Assembly: GCF_015245355.1 (NCBI RefSeq)
Contig: NZ_CP063311.1
Location: 3,057,715-3,121,714, forward strand
Source: Anabaenopsis elenkinii CCIBt3563
GTDB taxonomy: Bacteria > Cyanobacteriota > Cyanobacteriia > Cyanobacteriales > Nostocaceae
Length of the DNA: 64,000 bases
Direction of reading: 5' to 3'
The translations under genes were made by a program, and so were the position numbers. Numbering within the stretch: the stretch's first letter is position 1; the number at the start of each line of letters is the position of its first letter. Below, in pieces: positions 35,465 through 44,323 of the stretch. Below the pieces are notes generated by a model. It was given only the letters and a program-made list of their open reading frames with translations. It had not been told where the DNA came from and searched no databases.

Positions 35465-36127
35465 TCAACACTGTATTTCTTTGCTGTCTAAGTCTGACAT
35501 ATCTTGTAGAGGTTTGTTAATAGCATTCTTAAGGCTATCCTTAATTTCTTTGGAGTAATTCCTCAATCCGTATAACCGGGAAGAAAAGCAGTGAATAATT
35601 GCCATTAAATCCTCTACTAATTCTTGCTGAGGCGATAAAGATTCCTGGTTTGCAACTATGATTTGACATCCCACAGAACTTGCTAATTCCATAATCAAGT
35701 CAAAAGCAAAACGACACATTCTGTCTTTATGTGCCACAACAATTGTTGATATTTCACCTTTAAGCATTGATAGAATAATTGATAAAAACTTTTTTCTCTT
35801 GAAGTTTAATCCACCTCCAATCTCTGAAACCCAGTCATCAACAGCCAATCCACGATTCAAACAAAATGTTTCCATCGCGGATATTTGGTTTCTAAGTTCG
35901 GGTTTTTGACTACTCGAAGATACTCTACAATAAACAACTACTTTTCGTTTTGATTCTACAGGTTTCAACCCTTGAGTAATTAATAAATCATCTTCAGTAT
36001 AAAAACGATGCCCTGATAAGGTTCTTTTGGCTGGGAGTTTTCCTTCTACATCCCATCTTTGCAAGGTTTTAACTGAAACACCAATTTTTTTAGCAAATTC
36101 ATGAGGCTTAAACATAAAATCACCCAT
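35465..36127 (-). CDS. tnpA: IS607-family serine recombinase (transposase TnpA)
   Basis: 220 residues. Residues 6-50 form a MerR-like helix-turn-helix (FAKKIGVSVKTLQRWDVEGK, GHRFYTEDDL). Residues 62-190 form a resolvase catalytic domain with the nucleophilic serine in YCRVSSSSQK (Ser70) and the conserved VAHKDRMCRFAFDL arginines. The enzyme would catalyse transposition of the IS607 element. A start at 36115 (MFKPHEFAKK) is equally possible. Ten bases separate its stop from the tnpB start, so both genes are co-translated. Confidence 0.92.
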   Translation of the reverse strand: MGDFMFKPHEFAKKIGVSVKTLQRWDVEGKLPAKRTLSGHRFYTEDDLLITQGLKPVESKRKVVVYCRVSSSSQKPELRNQISAMETFCLNRGLAVDDWVSEIGGGLNFKRKKFLSIILSMLKGEISTIVVAHKDRMCRFAFDLIMELASSVGCQIIVANQESLSPQQELVEDLMAIIHCFSSRLYGLRNYSKEIKDSLKNAINKPLQDMSDLDSKEIQC

Positions 36128-36180
36128 AGGTTTGTCTATGAGTGTACACGTTTGTCTATTAAACGGTCAACTTAGTAATA

Positions 36181-36512
36181 CTCTAAGTAATATTTGTGAT
36201 ATCAAAAATTATTGATAATTTAGGTTACCTAAAATAAGCGATGGTCTCTCGGTAGGGAAAATCCCTAACTTTACCTCTGTGTGTTATAGCATTTCCCATG
36301 CTCGTGAGGTACAAAGTTGTTTAGTTTCAGGGAACAGGGAACAGGGAACAGGGAATTGATGTGTACTTCATTAGCCTGAAAAAGGCTATATATAGTTTTT
36401 TCCATAAAAAAACGAATTTTTAATTACAGCATCTGAAAACCAATGTAAGTACAGTGGGTTAATATAGACTCATATACTACTTACAACTTAATACTGTAAT
36501 ATCACTGATGTG
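36181..36512. repeat. Intergenic region with GGGAACA heptamers and a hairpin
   Basis: This AT-rich DNA lies outside the IS607 element. About 3.5 copies of GGGAACA lie at 36330-36355. A TAGCCT-GAAAA-AGGCTA hairpin at 36372-36388 is followed by TATATAGTTTTTT and could act as a terminator for rightward transcription, although no rightward gene precedes it. I see no gene here. Confidence 0.6.
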
Positions 36513-38465
36513 TCATTCCAGCCCGTGGCAATCAGTTGTCAGTTGGGGCTGATATTGACCGAAAGTACATGACCCGGAAATGCGTTCAGCTAGAGTGAAT
36601 CCCAAGGATACAAACAGGGCTAAGGACACCAACCACAACAGCCTGGATTGCAGGCCAGTAGCCCGGCTCAGTGCCTGGTTGGCCAGTTGTAGCTGTTCTG
36701 TGCGTCGGGCTACGCGTTCCTCAAGTTCAGCGTTAACCCGGCTCAACTGCTGTTGGGCTTCAACGCCCTGGGTAATATCAATCATCACCCCCTCCCAAAC
36801 TAGGGAACCGTCAGGGAAGACGCGGGGGTTAGATTCAATGGACACCCAGGTAATTTTGTCTTGACTCAGTAAGCGTCCCCGCCACCGGAAGGGTAGATGA
36901 TGATCTATGCAAGTCCGGTTAAGATCCAGGAGGGATTGACGCTCCTCTGGGTGAATAACTTCAATGGCCAAATCCTGGTTGGCCATAAACTCCTCGCGGC
37001 TAAAACCGCAAATCTCCAACCAGCGATCGCTCACAAAGGTGAAGTGGTTGGTTCCGTCTGGCTGGACTATGGTTATGTAGGTGCCAACGGTGATGTTGTC
37101 GGTGAGCAGTTTCAGTTGGGTGGCCCTTTGTTCCTCCACTAAGCGGGCGTTCACCGCCTGTAAGCGCTCGGTTTCTAACTGTTGTTGAATTTCTTGCTGC
37201 TTTACCTCTAGGCTGGCCTGCAAAAACTCATAGTCTAGGGTGCTGATGTTCTTGTTGCGGACCCACTCTTGGGCATCCCCTAGAGCTTTTCCCCGTAATA
37301 ACCAGGATGTATCAACTTTACCTGATGCCACCCACCCAGTTAGCATGGGGCTGTAGGGACGTAAACTATTTAGTTGTTGGGTGATCCACTCCTGATTAAA
37401 AATTTCGCGATAGATGGGATTTTTCACCTGGAGTTGTCCCTGGTGTTTGCGAACTAAACCTGAGAGCAACAGATATATTTGTTCTTGACTGCCATCGGTG
37501 GCAATACCGCCCTGGGTTAAAATTTGCTGGTAAAGGGTTAGCAGTTTCCCGGCGCGTTCCTGGTCATATACAAGCCTATTGGCAATAGTCCGCAGGTGTT
37601 CTGGGTCATCTTGGCTTTCCCAGTTCTGGATGAGGTGCGATCGCACAATATGTGCAATCAATTCTGCTTCTCTCCCCGGGACTATTGCTGCTGGTGGGTA
37701 TAACATCACCTGCTGACAGAGTTTTTGCGTCAGCAAGGGTTGGCCACCAGTCCAAAATAGAATGGCTTTGAGGATGGCCTGTGGATCTGTGGCTATAGCT
37801 TGTAAACCCTCGAGCAGGGGTTGTACTTCTTGGAGATGAAAGTCTTGCAGATGAATCCCATGACCAATGTTAAAGGGAGTGCGACTGCGATCGCAAATTA
37901 GCTCTGATGGGGTAACCACACCAAATAAAGCCCAGGTTAAGCGCCCATAGCCGGGTTTATCCGGGCGCATTTCATGACAAGAGCGGATAAAGGCAAAGAA
38001 ATCATTAACAGGGAACTTTAAGCTGAGAATACTATCAATTTCATCAACAAAAATAAATATCCGGGTTTCTGGTATGTGAGCTAATATTTCATCTATCAGT
38101 AAGTGAAATTGTTGGACTATGGGCAACATTTCCCAGGTTTGCCAAAAAGCTCTCAGATTCAGCTTGTCCAAAAGCTGAAGATTACGCAACAAGTCCAGCA
38201 TTACCCCTCGATACCACTGCTGGTGAGTCACTTCTTCACAACCTAACTGGGTCATATCTAAGTATACACACTTGTATTTTAGACCCTGAAGTTGTTGCTG
38301 CACTCGTACCCGGAGGCTAGATTTACCCATTTGCCTGGCGTTAAAGACGTAGCAAAATTTTCCAGCTAGTAGGGCATTATACAGTTCTTCATCCCCCTGT
38401 CGCCGAACATAGGTGGGGGTATTGTGGGGGAGGCTTCCTCCTACTTGGTAACAAGACTTAACCAT
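36513..38465 (-). CDS. AAA-like ATPase with PAS domain and C-terminal membrane segment
   Basis: About 650 residues from the ATG at 38465. Residues about 1-350 are an AAA-like domain (Pfam AAA_35 type) beginning YQVGGSLPHNTPTYVRRQGD, with Walker A NARQMGKSSL and Walker B IFIFVDEIDS. A coiled-coil stretch leads into a PAS/PAC domain (about 450-575: VGTYITIVQPDGTNHFTFVSDRWLEICGF ending WEGVMIDIT). Another coiled coil (EERVARRTEQLQLANQ) and one membrane helix (LLWLVSLALFVSLGFTLA) close the protein. There is no histidine kinase or GGDEF output. Its ATG overlaps the stop of the upstream AAA gene by 8 bp (ATGGTTAA), so the two are translationally coupled. It is probably a sensory or scaffold ATPase. 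Confidence 0.8.
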   Translation of the reverse strand: MVKSCYQVGGSLPHNTPTYVRRQGDEELYNALLAGKFCYVFNARQMGKSSLRVRVQQQLQGLKYKCVYLDMTQLGCEEVTHQQWYRGVMLDLLRNLQLLDKLNLRAFWQTWEMLPIVQQFHLLIDEILAHIPETRIFIFVDEIDSILSLKFPVNDFFAFIRSCHEMRPDKPGYGRLTWALFGVVTPSELICDRSRTPFNIGHGIHLQDFHLQEVQPLLEGLQAIATDPQAILKAILFWTGGQPLLTQKLCQQVMLYPPAAIVPGREAELIAHIVRSHLIQNWESQDDPEHLRTIANRLVYDQERAGKLLTLYQQILTQGGIATDGSQEQIYLLLSGLVRKHQGQLQVKNPIYREIFNQEWITQQLNSLRPYSPMLTGWVASGKVDTSWLLRGKALGDAQEWVRNKNISTLDYEFLQASLEVKQQEIQQQLETERLQAVNARLVEEQRATQLKLLTDNITVGTYITIVQPDGTNHFTFVSDRWLEICGFSREEFMANQDLAIEVIHPEERQSLLDLNRTCIDHHLPFRWRGRLLSQDKITWVSIESNPRVFPDGSLVWEGVMIDITQGVEAQQQLSRVNAELEERVARRTEQLQLANQALSRATGLQSRLLWLVSLALFVSLGFTLAERISGSCTFGQYQPQLTTDCHGLE

Positions 38466-39795
38466 AAAGGTTCTCGACCAGGTTATTGAAGTACTGACGA
38501 TAAAGTTCACATCTTAAACTAGCCTGCATCCCGTTGACTTTCACTAAGCCCATGCCTTCCAGGACGTATGCCTTTGTGATATCTATAGATACAGGTTCAT
38601 GAGCAAACACTACCTGGGAGAATGCTGCCATTAACTGGTCATCATGTTGTAAACTCAGCCACAGTTGCAATAAATAGTCATTATATATACCTTTGACTGT
38701 AGGCGCTTCTTCTAGTAATTGGGGTAAGGTTAGGTATCCTGATTGCAGCCAGTAGAATGCCACTTGCAACAGAAAAGGATGCCCCCCTACCATATTTACT
38801 AAGGGTTGGATATTGTCCAACTCAGTGATCCCAACCCCACTGAGGTGATAACATTCAGCCAGTTCATAGGCTTGAGTGATGGTTAGTTCAGATAAGTTGA
38901 GGGCTAACCCGACATTAAATGGGGATTGATGGGACTCAATAGGTAAATCTAACTCGGCTGAGTACGCCATAATCAGCCGCAACTTTTGCCAATGGTGATT
39001 AACTTTACCTTGTTCGTGCCAAGATCGCAACATAGTCAAGAAATTCTGAGCCAGACTAGGATACTTAACCAGATAGTGCAGCTTATCAATGGCTATCACC
39101 AAGGGATCTGAAATCTGATGCAAAAGGTACTCTTGCATATATGTTGTACAACTGAGTTTACTACCTGCTCCTGGAAACCAATACTCATTGAAATGAGGTG
39201 TTAAGTTTAACTGCTGACCAATAGCAAGGCAAAACCAACGGAGAAAAACATCAATATCCCTAAAGGTTTCTTCATCAGCCTGTTGTATGTCCAGATACAA
39301 TGTACGCATACCTCCCTCACGAACAGCCCCCATGATATGATTAATCAAAGAGGTCTTACCCATAGATTTAGGGGCTTTGATACGAACCAGTCCACCAGTC
39401 TGAAGAGTTGTGGCAATACCAAGATTTTCAATGGGGGGGCGCTTGATATAAAAGGGAGAACCCCAGGGTACGGGACTGTCAGGAAAACCTTGATCTGTTG
39501 ACCTATGGGAGATTGGCGAATATTCATCCGCCTCACCATCGTCCCCGTCATAAATGCTACTAAATATCCATCTGAGGTTCTTTTTAGTAACGTGACGGTC
39601 TAACTTCTCAGACAAAGAGAGCCAAAACCGGGAACCCACATCTTTGAGGTAGCCTACATCGTATCCTAGTTCGGCTGCCATCTGCCGATATAGCTTTCCC
39701 TCCCAGGTCTTCAAGAAGATTTGCTCCTCAGGATAGGTAAGATTTCTGGGATGAAAAATTTTTTTTACTAGTTCTAGAGCTTTTTGACTCTCCAT
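38458..39795 (-). CDS. vMAP N-terminal domain plus AAA-like ATPase
   Basis: 445 residues. Residues 1-95 are a helix-turn-helix-like domain (LTYPEEQIFLKTWEGKLYRQMAAELGYDVGYLKDVGSRFWLSLSE) of the kind called vWA-MoxR-associated protein (vMAP) N-terminal. Residues about 110-440 are an AAA-like ATPase (SPFYIKRPPIENLG, Walker A APKSMGKTSLINHI, Walker B LVIAIDKLHYLV), with winged-helix features near the end (ALEGMGLVKVNG-like). Proteins with this front end are very common in cyanobacteria and have been linked computationally to biological-conflict signalling. It is the first gene of a coupled pair with the AAA-PAS protein. Confidence 0.8.
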   Translation of the reverse strand: MESQKALELVKKIFHPRNLTYPEEQIFLKTWEGKLYRQMAAELGYDVGYLKDVGSRFWLSLSEKLDRHVTKKNLRWIFSSIYDGDDGEADEYSPISHRSTDQGFPDSPVPWGSPFYIKRPPIENLGIATTLQTGGLVRIKAPKSMGKTSLINHIMGAVREGGMRTLYLDIQQADEETFRDIDVFLRWFCLAIGQQLNLTPHFNEYWFPGAGSKLSCTTYMQEYLLHQISDPLVIAIDKLHYLVKYPSLAQNFLTMLRSWHEQGKVNHHWQKLRLIMAYSAELDLPIESHQSPFNVGLALNLSELTITQAYELAECYHLSGVGITELDNIQPLVNMVGGHPFLLQVAFYWLQSGYLTLPQLLEEAPTVKGIYNDYLLQLWLSLQHDDQLMAAFSQVVFAHEPVSIDITKAYVLEGMGLVKVNGMQASLRCELYRQYFNNLVENLYG

Positions 39796-39820
39796 GATTT
39801 ACGAAACCATATAAGGGTGT

Positions 39821-39990
39821 TTGACTTCTCCCCCGGTTGCAACCTGTGGGGATTCTCAACTGATGTTGCTACTCTGGAAGAAATCCTGGCTACGCAACGT
39901 TGACGATATGATTTATTGAATCGCATAAACAAATCATACCTTTGTGGCACAGTCAAAGATGCCCTACCCACATAGGCTAAATTTCAACCT
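39821..39990 (-). mobile_element. Orphan IS200/IS605-type right end (omega-RNA end) remnant
   Basis: Read leftward, the segment contains GAATCCCCACAGGTTGCAAC followed by CGGGGGAGAAGTCAA. That is a GAATCCCC arm, a hairpin, a GGGGAG arm, and a terminal TCAA at 39821. The same architecture occurs twice near 48 kb. In cyanobacterial IS200/IS605 elements this is the 3' end of tnpB, where the omega-RNA scaffold ends at the element border. The weak leftward frame here (SSRVATSVENPHRLQPGE) looks like the tail of such a gene. No tnpB body is present. It lies just upstream of the vMAP gene. Confidence 0.45.
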
Positions 39991-40287
39991 AGCTGTGTGG
40001 CTACTTTTCTCATTATGTAAGATGAGCTAACCATCAAGACTTCTAGATAATAGACTTTTTACAGGTAGGGGTGATCGCCTACCGTGTATTATTTTGATAG
40101 TGAAACTCTCCAAATTTCGCTTCTACAAAATTCACCACATTCTGGGGGTTCCCAAGTAAGGCTTTGCCAATATTCCCTTGTCAAAAAGTAATGATAATTT
40201 CATCCCATATGTATAATTAACGCTTCTCCTCCTAATATAAAGAGATACAATTCCAGATCCTCTAGCTTTGTTTAACCAGATTCATAT
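39991..40287. promoter_or_regulatory. Intergenic region upstream of the PstS-like/DUF4912 gene
   Basis: About 300 bp of AT-rich sequence that presumably contains the promoter of the rightward gene. I see no small gene, riboswitch or clear Pho box. Confidence 0.3.
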
Positions 40288-42867
40288 ATGTGGCAACAAG
40301 AAAAAAAAGATAGTAAGATATTTAGTCTAGCATTATTGCTGTCTTTAGTTACTAACCCTCTGACAGTACCTGTGTTCGTACCGATACCCGTGGTGGCACA
40401 ATCTCCTACTGACTCTTTCCTAGCGCCGCAAACAGTGAAAGATCAGACTACAATCAAAATTGATGGTTCTATGAGTGTGGGAGCAATCAACCGCAGTTTA
40501 AAACAGAGTTTTGAGCAAGAGGTTTCTGGGACAAATGTAGAACTGGAAACTAATGGCGCTGATGTCGCCATCTCAGCTTTACTCAGTGGCAATATTGATA
40601 TAGCAGCCATCCCTCGGGGTTTGACTCCAGAGGAAGAAGCCCAAGGTCTGGCACAATTACTGATTCACCGGGCAACAATTGCTATCATAGTTAGTCAAGA
40701 TAATCCCTTTCAGGGGGGTTTGACTTCTGAACAATTCGCCAATATCTTCCGGGGTAATATTACCAACTGGTCAGAAGTTGGAGGTACGGATATTAATATT
40801 CGCTTCATTGACCGCCCAGTCAGCAGCGCCACCCGCAATACATTTCGCACCTACCCAGGTTTTCGGGGAAATGAATTTACTACAGGCGAGAATGCTACCC
40901 TAGTCCCAGAGGACGATACTAGGGAAATTATCCAGCAACTGGGCAATGATGGTATTAGCTATGCTATGGTTCATGATGTATCGCATCTGCCCGATGTACG
41001 GGTGATTCCTATCAATGAAACTTTACCAGATCAGCCTAACTATATCTATTCCCAGCCTTTGGTTTATGCTTACAAGCAAAATCCTGGACAGAGTGTAGTT
41101 AATTTTCTCCAGTTTACCCAGGCAGAATCAGGAAAGCAAGCCATAGAAACGGCCCTGGCTCGGGGAAAAGCACAAACAGCAGCAAGTTCCAACCCAGATA
41201 CTCTGGTTGTATCTGATCGAGACCGGTCTCAAGAAGATATCCGTAGTTATTTTCAGATAGGTAAAATACCTTTATGGTGGCTTTTATTACCTACTCCTGT
41301 TGTAATTGCAATACTAATCTGGCTATTCAGGTCACGTTTAAGGACAGATTCTAAGAAGAAAGAGCCTGGTTATACTGATAAACCTAATCAGAAACAAGAG
41401 GAATCAACTGTGAGTAATGAGACCTCTGTAACTGCAACAAATACTATCAGGTCTGTTGTGGGTGAAACCGTTAATCACCAAGAACCGGTGAGAAATGGAA
41501 ATTTAAATAATTATCCAGAAATGGAGTCCTTTGACGAATTTCCATCCCCCGGAGCTACAGATGCTCAAGTTTCAGAGGTGGTATTTAATGGGGAAAATTG
41601 CCAGAGCAAACACTCTCTTGAGCAAACAGCAGCACAACACCAACCAGAATTTGATTTAAGTGAAAGTTTGCTACTAAGTGAAATTCCCTCGGATAAAGTC
41701 ACAAATTTACCAGGTATATCCATGGATATTAGTGAAGAGATATTGAATATGGTAGCTGATGCAGCTGAACCCATGAATCATAGGAGGGTCTGTGATCAGC
41801 TAGAGGAGACAGATATTTTTGCAGACAGTGAAACCTTTGTAGAAATCGGGATTGACCATGAGGGTGAGGGGGAAGAAAATCCATTGTTGAATCATACCTT
41901 AGGGGATAGCTTGGCACTCGATGGGGATCGGAGTATAGTCCTCAAACCCCGCAATGCACAATGGGCTTATGCGACTTGGTATATTGATCAAACTTGTCAA
42001 GAAGCATTGTCAAATCAAGGTGTCTCTCAATTATATTTGCGATTATATGATGTCACAGATTTAGACTTGAGTTATCAAACTCCCCAACTGCTAGAGGAAT
42101 ATGAATTAGAGTGGGAAATAACAGAGAAATATCTGCCGATTCCCCAAAGCGATCGCAATTATATGGCCGCCATAGGTTACAATATAGGTGGTGATTGGGT
42201 GACTATCACCAGTTCTCAAAGGATTCGCGTCTTTGGTATACCCTTGACTGATACCACAGATAAAAATATCCAAACAGCAACCACAAAATTTCTGGGTTTA
42301 CCGCAAATAACTAATCAGAGCAGTCTGATCCTCCAACCCCGTACACCCAAGTGGGCTCATGCGACTTGGTACATTTGCCCAACTGACAAGGCAATATTGG
42401 AAAATAACAGCATCTCTCAATTATATCTGCGCTTATATGACGTTACGGGTTTAGACTTGAGTTATCAAACTCCCGGTCTGGTACAGCAGTATGAATGCAA
42501 CGACATTACACCTAGTCGTTATGTGGGAATTCCCTTTACTGATCATGACTATATTGCCGAAATAGGTTATATTACTGAAGGCCAGGCCTGGACAACAATC
42601 GTCCGTTCAGAAATAATTCGTGTATTTAGTCGTCCCCAAGCTGATTTTTGGTTGCTTACAGATAGTGAATTAATTATCCACGGGTCAACAGAACCTGGTG
42701 CAACGGTAAATATTGCTGGTAAACCCATAAAAGTCAAACCCGATGGTACATTTCACCTGCGCGTTCCTTTTGCCGAGGATTCTATGAATTATATCATCAC
42801 AGCAACTGCTGCTAATGGGGAAAGTCAAACCATTGATAAGAAATTTTCTGTTGAAAATCATCAATAA
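40288..42867 (+). CDS. PstS-like phosphate-binding domain fused to tandem DUF4912 domains
   Basis: 859 residues. The signal peptide (about 1-38) ends VVAQ. A PstS/PBP-like domain (about 50-285) contains IKIDGSMSVGAINRSLKQSFEQE, DIAAIPRGLTPEE, NPFQGGLTSEQFANIFRGNITNWSEVGG and RNTFRTYPGF. One membrane helix (about 328-350, WWLLLPTPVVIAILIWLF) separates it from an acidic linker. Two DUF4912 domains follow (about 540-650 and 680-800), each with the family motif WA.ATWYI and LYLRLYDVT, LDLSYQTP. The C-terminus (WLLTDSELIIHGSTEPGATVNIAGKPI) is an Ig-like fold. By topology the binding domain is outside and the DUF4912 part inside, suggesting a phosphate-linked sensor or adaptor. No pst transporter genes are nearby. 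Confidence 0.85.
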   Translation: MWQQEKKDSKIFSLALLLSLVTNPLTVPVFVPIPVVAQSPTDSFLAPQTVKDQTTIKIDGSMSVGAINRSLKQSFEQEVSGTNVELETNGADVAISALLSGNIDIAAIPRGLTPEEEAQGLAQLLIHRATIAIIVSQDNPFQGGLTSEQFANIFRGNITNWSEVGGTDINIRFIDRPVSSATRNTFRTYPGFRGNEFTTGENATLVPEDDTREIIQQLGNDGISYAMVHDVSHLPDVRVIPINETLPDQPNYIYSQPLVYAYKQNPGQSVVNFLQFTQAESGKQAIETALARGKAQTAASSNPDTLVVSDRDRSQEDIRSYFQIGKIPLWWLLLPTPVVIAILIWLFRSRLRTDSKKKEPGYTDKPNQKQEESTVSNETSVTATNTIRSVVGETVNHQEPVRNGNLNNYPEMESFDEFPSPGATDAQVSEVVFNGENCQSKHSLEQTAAQHQPEFDLSESLLLSEIPSDKVTNLPGISMDISEEILNMVADAAEPMNHRRVCDQLEETDIFADSETFVEIGIDHEGEGEENPLLNHTLGDSLALDGDRSIVLKPRNAQWAYATWYIDQTCQEALSNQGVSQLYLRLYDVTDLDLSYQTPQLLEEYELEWEITEKYLPIPQSDRNYMAAIGYNIGGDWVTITSSQRIRVFGIPLTDTTDKNIQTATTKFLGLPQITNQSSLILQPRTPKWAHATWYICPTDKAILENNSISQLYLRLYDVTGLDLSYQTPGLVQQYECNDITPSRYVGIPFTDHDYIAEIGYITEGQAWTTIVRSEIIRVFSRPQADFWLLTDSELIIHGSTEPGATVNIAGKPIKVKPDGTFHLRVPFAEDSMNYIITATAANGESQTIDKKFSVENHQ

Positions 42868-42877
42868 TGATCACTTT

Positions 42878-42950
42878 TGTGGGGTGGGTATCCCTGGTAT
42901 CAGGTACTATCATCCCCGCTGAAGTACTGCGGAGGTGAGACCCACCCCTT
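42878..42950. terminator. Large hairpin between convergent genes
   Basis: GGGGTGGGT (42881-42889) and ACCCACCCC (42940-42948) are perfect inverted copies. A smaller AGTACT/AGGTACT palindrome lies between them. The structure separates the rightward DUF4912 gene from the leftward deoxyhypusine synthase-like gene and may terminate both. Confidence 0.4.
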
Positions 42951-42963
42951 AGGGGTGATGTAG

Positions 42964-44148
42964 TTAAATGCTTTCAGGATGATGAGGAATGACTCTACCA
43001 CAGGGATAAGTTGCTATCTCCTGAGATACCATATCAGCTACTGCGGCCGGGACTTGGTCTGATGGTTGTGCTAAAGCTGCTAGGTAGTCTGTTTGTAATT
43101 TCTCCAGCATTGCTGGTCGTCTGTCATATAACCGCTTCAGGGGTCGAGGTTGACACTGGTTGAGAACATAAGCTGTGACTAAGGGTAAAGCTATGGTGCT
43201 ATCTGTGTAACAAACAATTGTACTGGGTAACTCTTCCGGGTCGATTTTACCCCAACTCACAGCTTCCGAGGGAGTCGCACCTGACAAACCTCCGGTATCC
43301 GGTCGAGCGTCGGTAAACTGTACAAAGTAATCGTGTCCCCGTTCTTCTAGTCCTAAAACTTCGTGTATCTGCGGTTGTGTTTGTAGTAAAAAGTTCTTAG
43401 GACTACCACCACCGAGAATTACAGCGGCACTTTTCCCTGCTGATTCTCTCGCACAATAGGCGATCGCTGCTGTTTCGTTCACGTCAATAGAAGGGTTTAT
43501 GACTAACTTTGAACCTTCCAAAGCTAAAGCCGCCACATTCATCCCAATGGAACTATCTCCTGGGGAAGAGGTATAAATAGGTACGCCACATTCATAAGCT
43601 GTGGCTAACAAACAAGAATGCTCTACTCCCAACTGCTTTTCTACTTCTCGGACATATTTACCCAATAGATAGTGAAACTCCGCCGTTCCCATGGGTTTTT
43701 GAAATACTTCAGCTTGGAGAATCTTGCGAATAAAAGCATCAGTTTCTAGCAAGACATCATAGCCAAAGATAATGTCATAGATCCTGATCGTACCATCTTG
43801 GCGCAGCTTGACATCATCCAAAAATGGATTACCGGCAAACAGTTCAAAACCTAAGCCATAGTGCATATCATGGTAAAGATTCGCACCTGTACTAATCATC
43901 CAGTCAATAAAACCGTTGCGAATTAGGGGTGATAGTGCTGAAACTCCAAATCCAGCTGGTGTCATCGCACCGGAAAGGCTCACTCCCACAGTCACCCCAT
44001 CTTTTAAGATATCGTGACTCATGAGTTGACAGATTTCTCGCAAACGTGCTGAGTTATAGGCTGTGAAGTAATTATTAATCAAATCTACCACGCCGATATC
44101 AGTGGACATGGGTATGGGGGAGATTTTTTGACCCATTTTTTTTGACAT
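42964..44148 (-). CDS. Deoxyhypusine synthase-like protein (probable polyamine enzyme)
   Basis: 394 residues. The start has a good AGGAG ribosome site (AGGAGTGCGAAAATG). The whole protein matches the DHS fold: [61 protein letters not shown], and the NAD/spermidine region [15 protein letters not shown] with the candidate catalytic lysine. [20 protein letters not shown] and [17 protein letters not shown] close it. Bacteria lack the eIF5A substrate. Known bacterial relatives make homospermidine or related polyamines, so a role in polyamine synthesis is more likely than hypusination. The exact reaction is inferred. Confidence 0.85.
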   Translation of the reverse strand: MSKKMGQKISPIPMSTDIGVVDLINNYFTAYNSARLREICQLMSHDILKDGVTVGVSLSGAMTPAGFGVSALSPLIRNGFIDWMISTGANLYHDMHYGLGFELFAGNPFLDDVKLRQDGTIRIYDIIFGYDVLLETDAFIRKILQAEVFQKPMGTAEFHYLLGKYVREVEKQLGVEHSCLLATAYECGVPIYTSSPGDSSIGMNVAALALEGSKLVINPSIDVNETAAIAYCARESAGKSAAVILGGGSPKNFLLQTQPQIHEVLGLEERGHDYFVQFTDARPDTGGLSGATPSEAVSWGKIDPEELPSTIVCYTDSTIALPLVTAYVLNQCQPRPLKRLYDRRPAMLEKLQTDYLAALAQPSDQVPAAVADMVSQEIATYPCGRVIPHHPESI

Positions 44149-44323
44149 TTTCGCACTCCTGAATATTAAACACGCTGAATCTAATGTTATCTAGATTTCA
44201 GGCAATTATGATATTATCCCCAGGGAAGAATTTCGACAAAAATTATACTGATATAACAATAGCAATTTACCTGCTGGGTTGTCTGGGAAAGCTGTATCAA
44301 ATTACCAGTATAAAATAAATAAG

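Larger units (their letters stand above)
34300..36180 (-). mobile_element. IS607-type insertion sequence (serine recombinase tnpA plus tnpB)
   Basis: Two adjacent leftward genes, a MerR-HTH/resolvase recombinase and a TnpB nuclease, define the IS607 group. Outside tnpA lie two direct copies of TTTGTCTAT (about 36131-36139 and 36151-36159, plus strand). Outside tnpB, about 34306-34317, lies the inverted-orientation motif TAGACAAAAC. These are candidate recombinase-binding sites near the two ends. IS607 elements make no target duplication and insert at GG or short cores, so exact ends cannot be fixed here; the coordinates are approximate. Confidence 0.8.

Noticed and set aside
36128..36512. CRISPR array suspected from repeated GGGAACA units
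   Set aside because: The units are 7 bp, contiguous and without spacers. They are simple heptamer tandem repeats.
39774..39971. Leftward 65-codon frame overlapping the vMAP gene start
   Set aside because: It overlaps the 5' end of a well-supported gene and lies mostly in the third IS605-type remnant. I treat it as part of that remnant.
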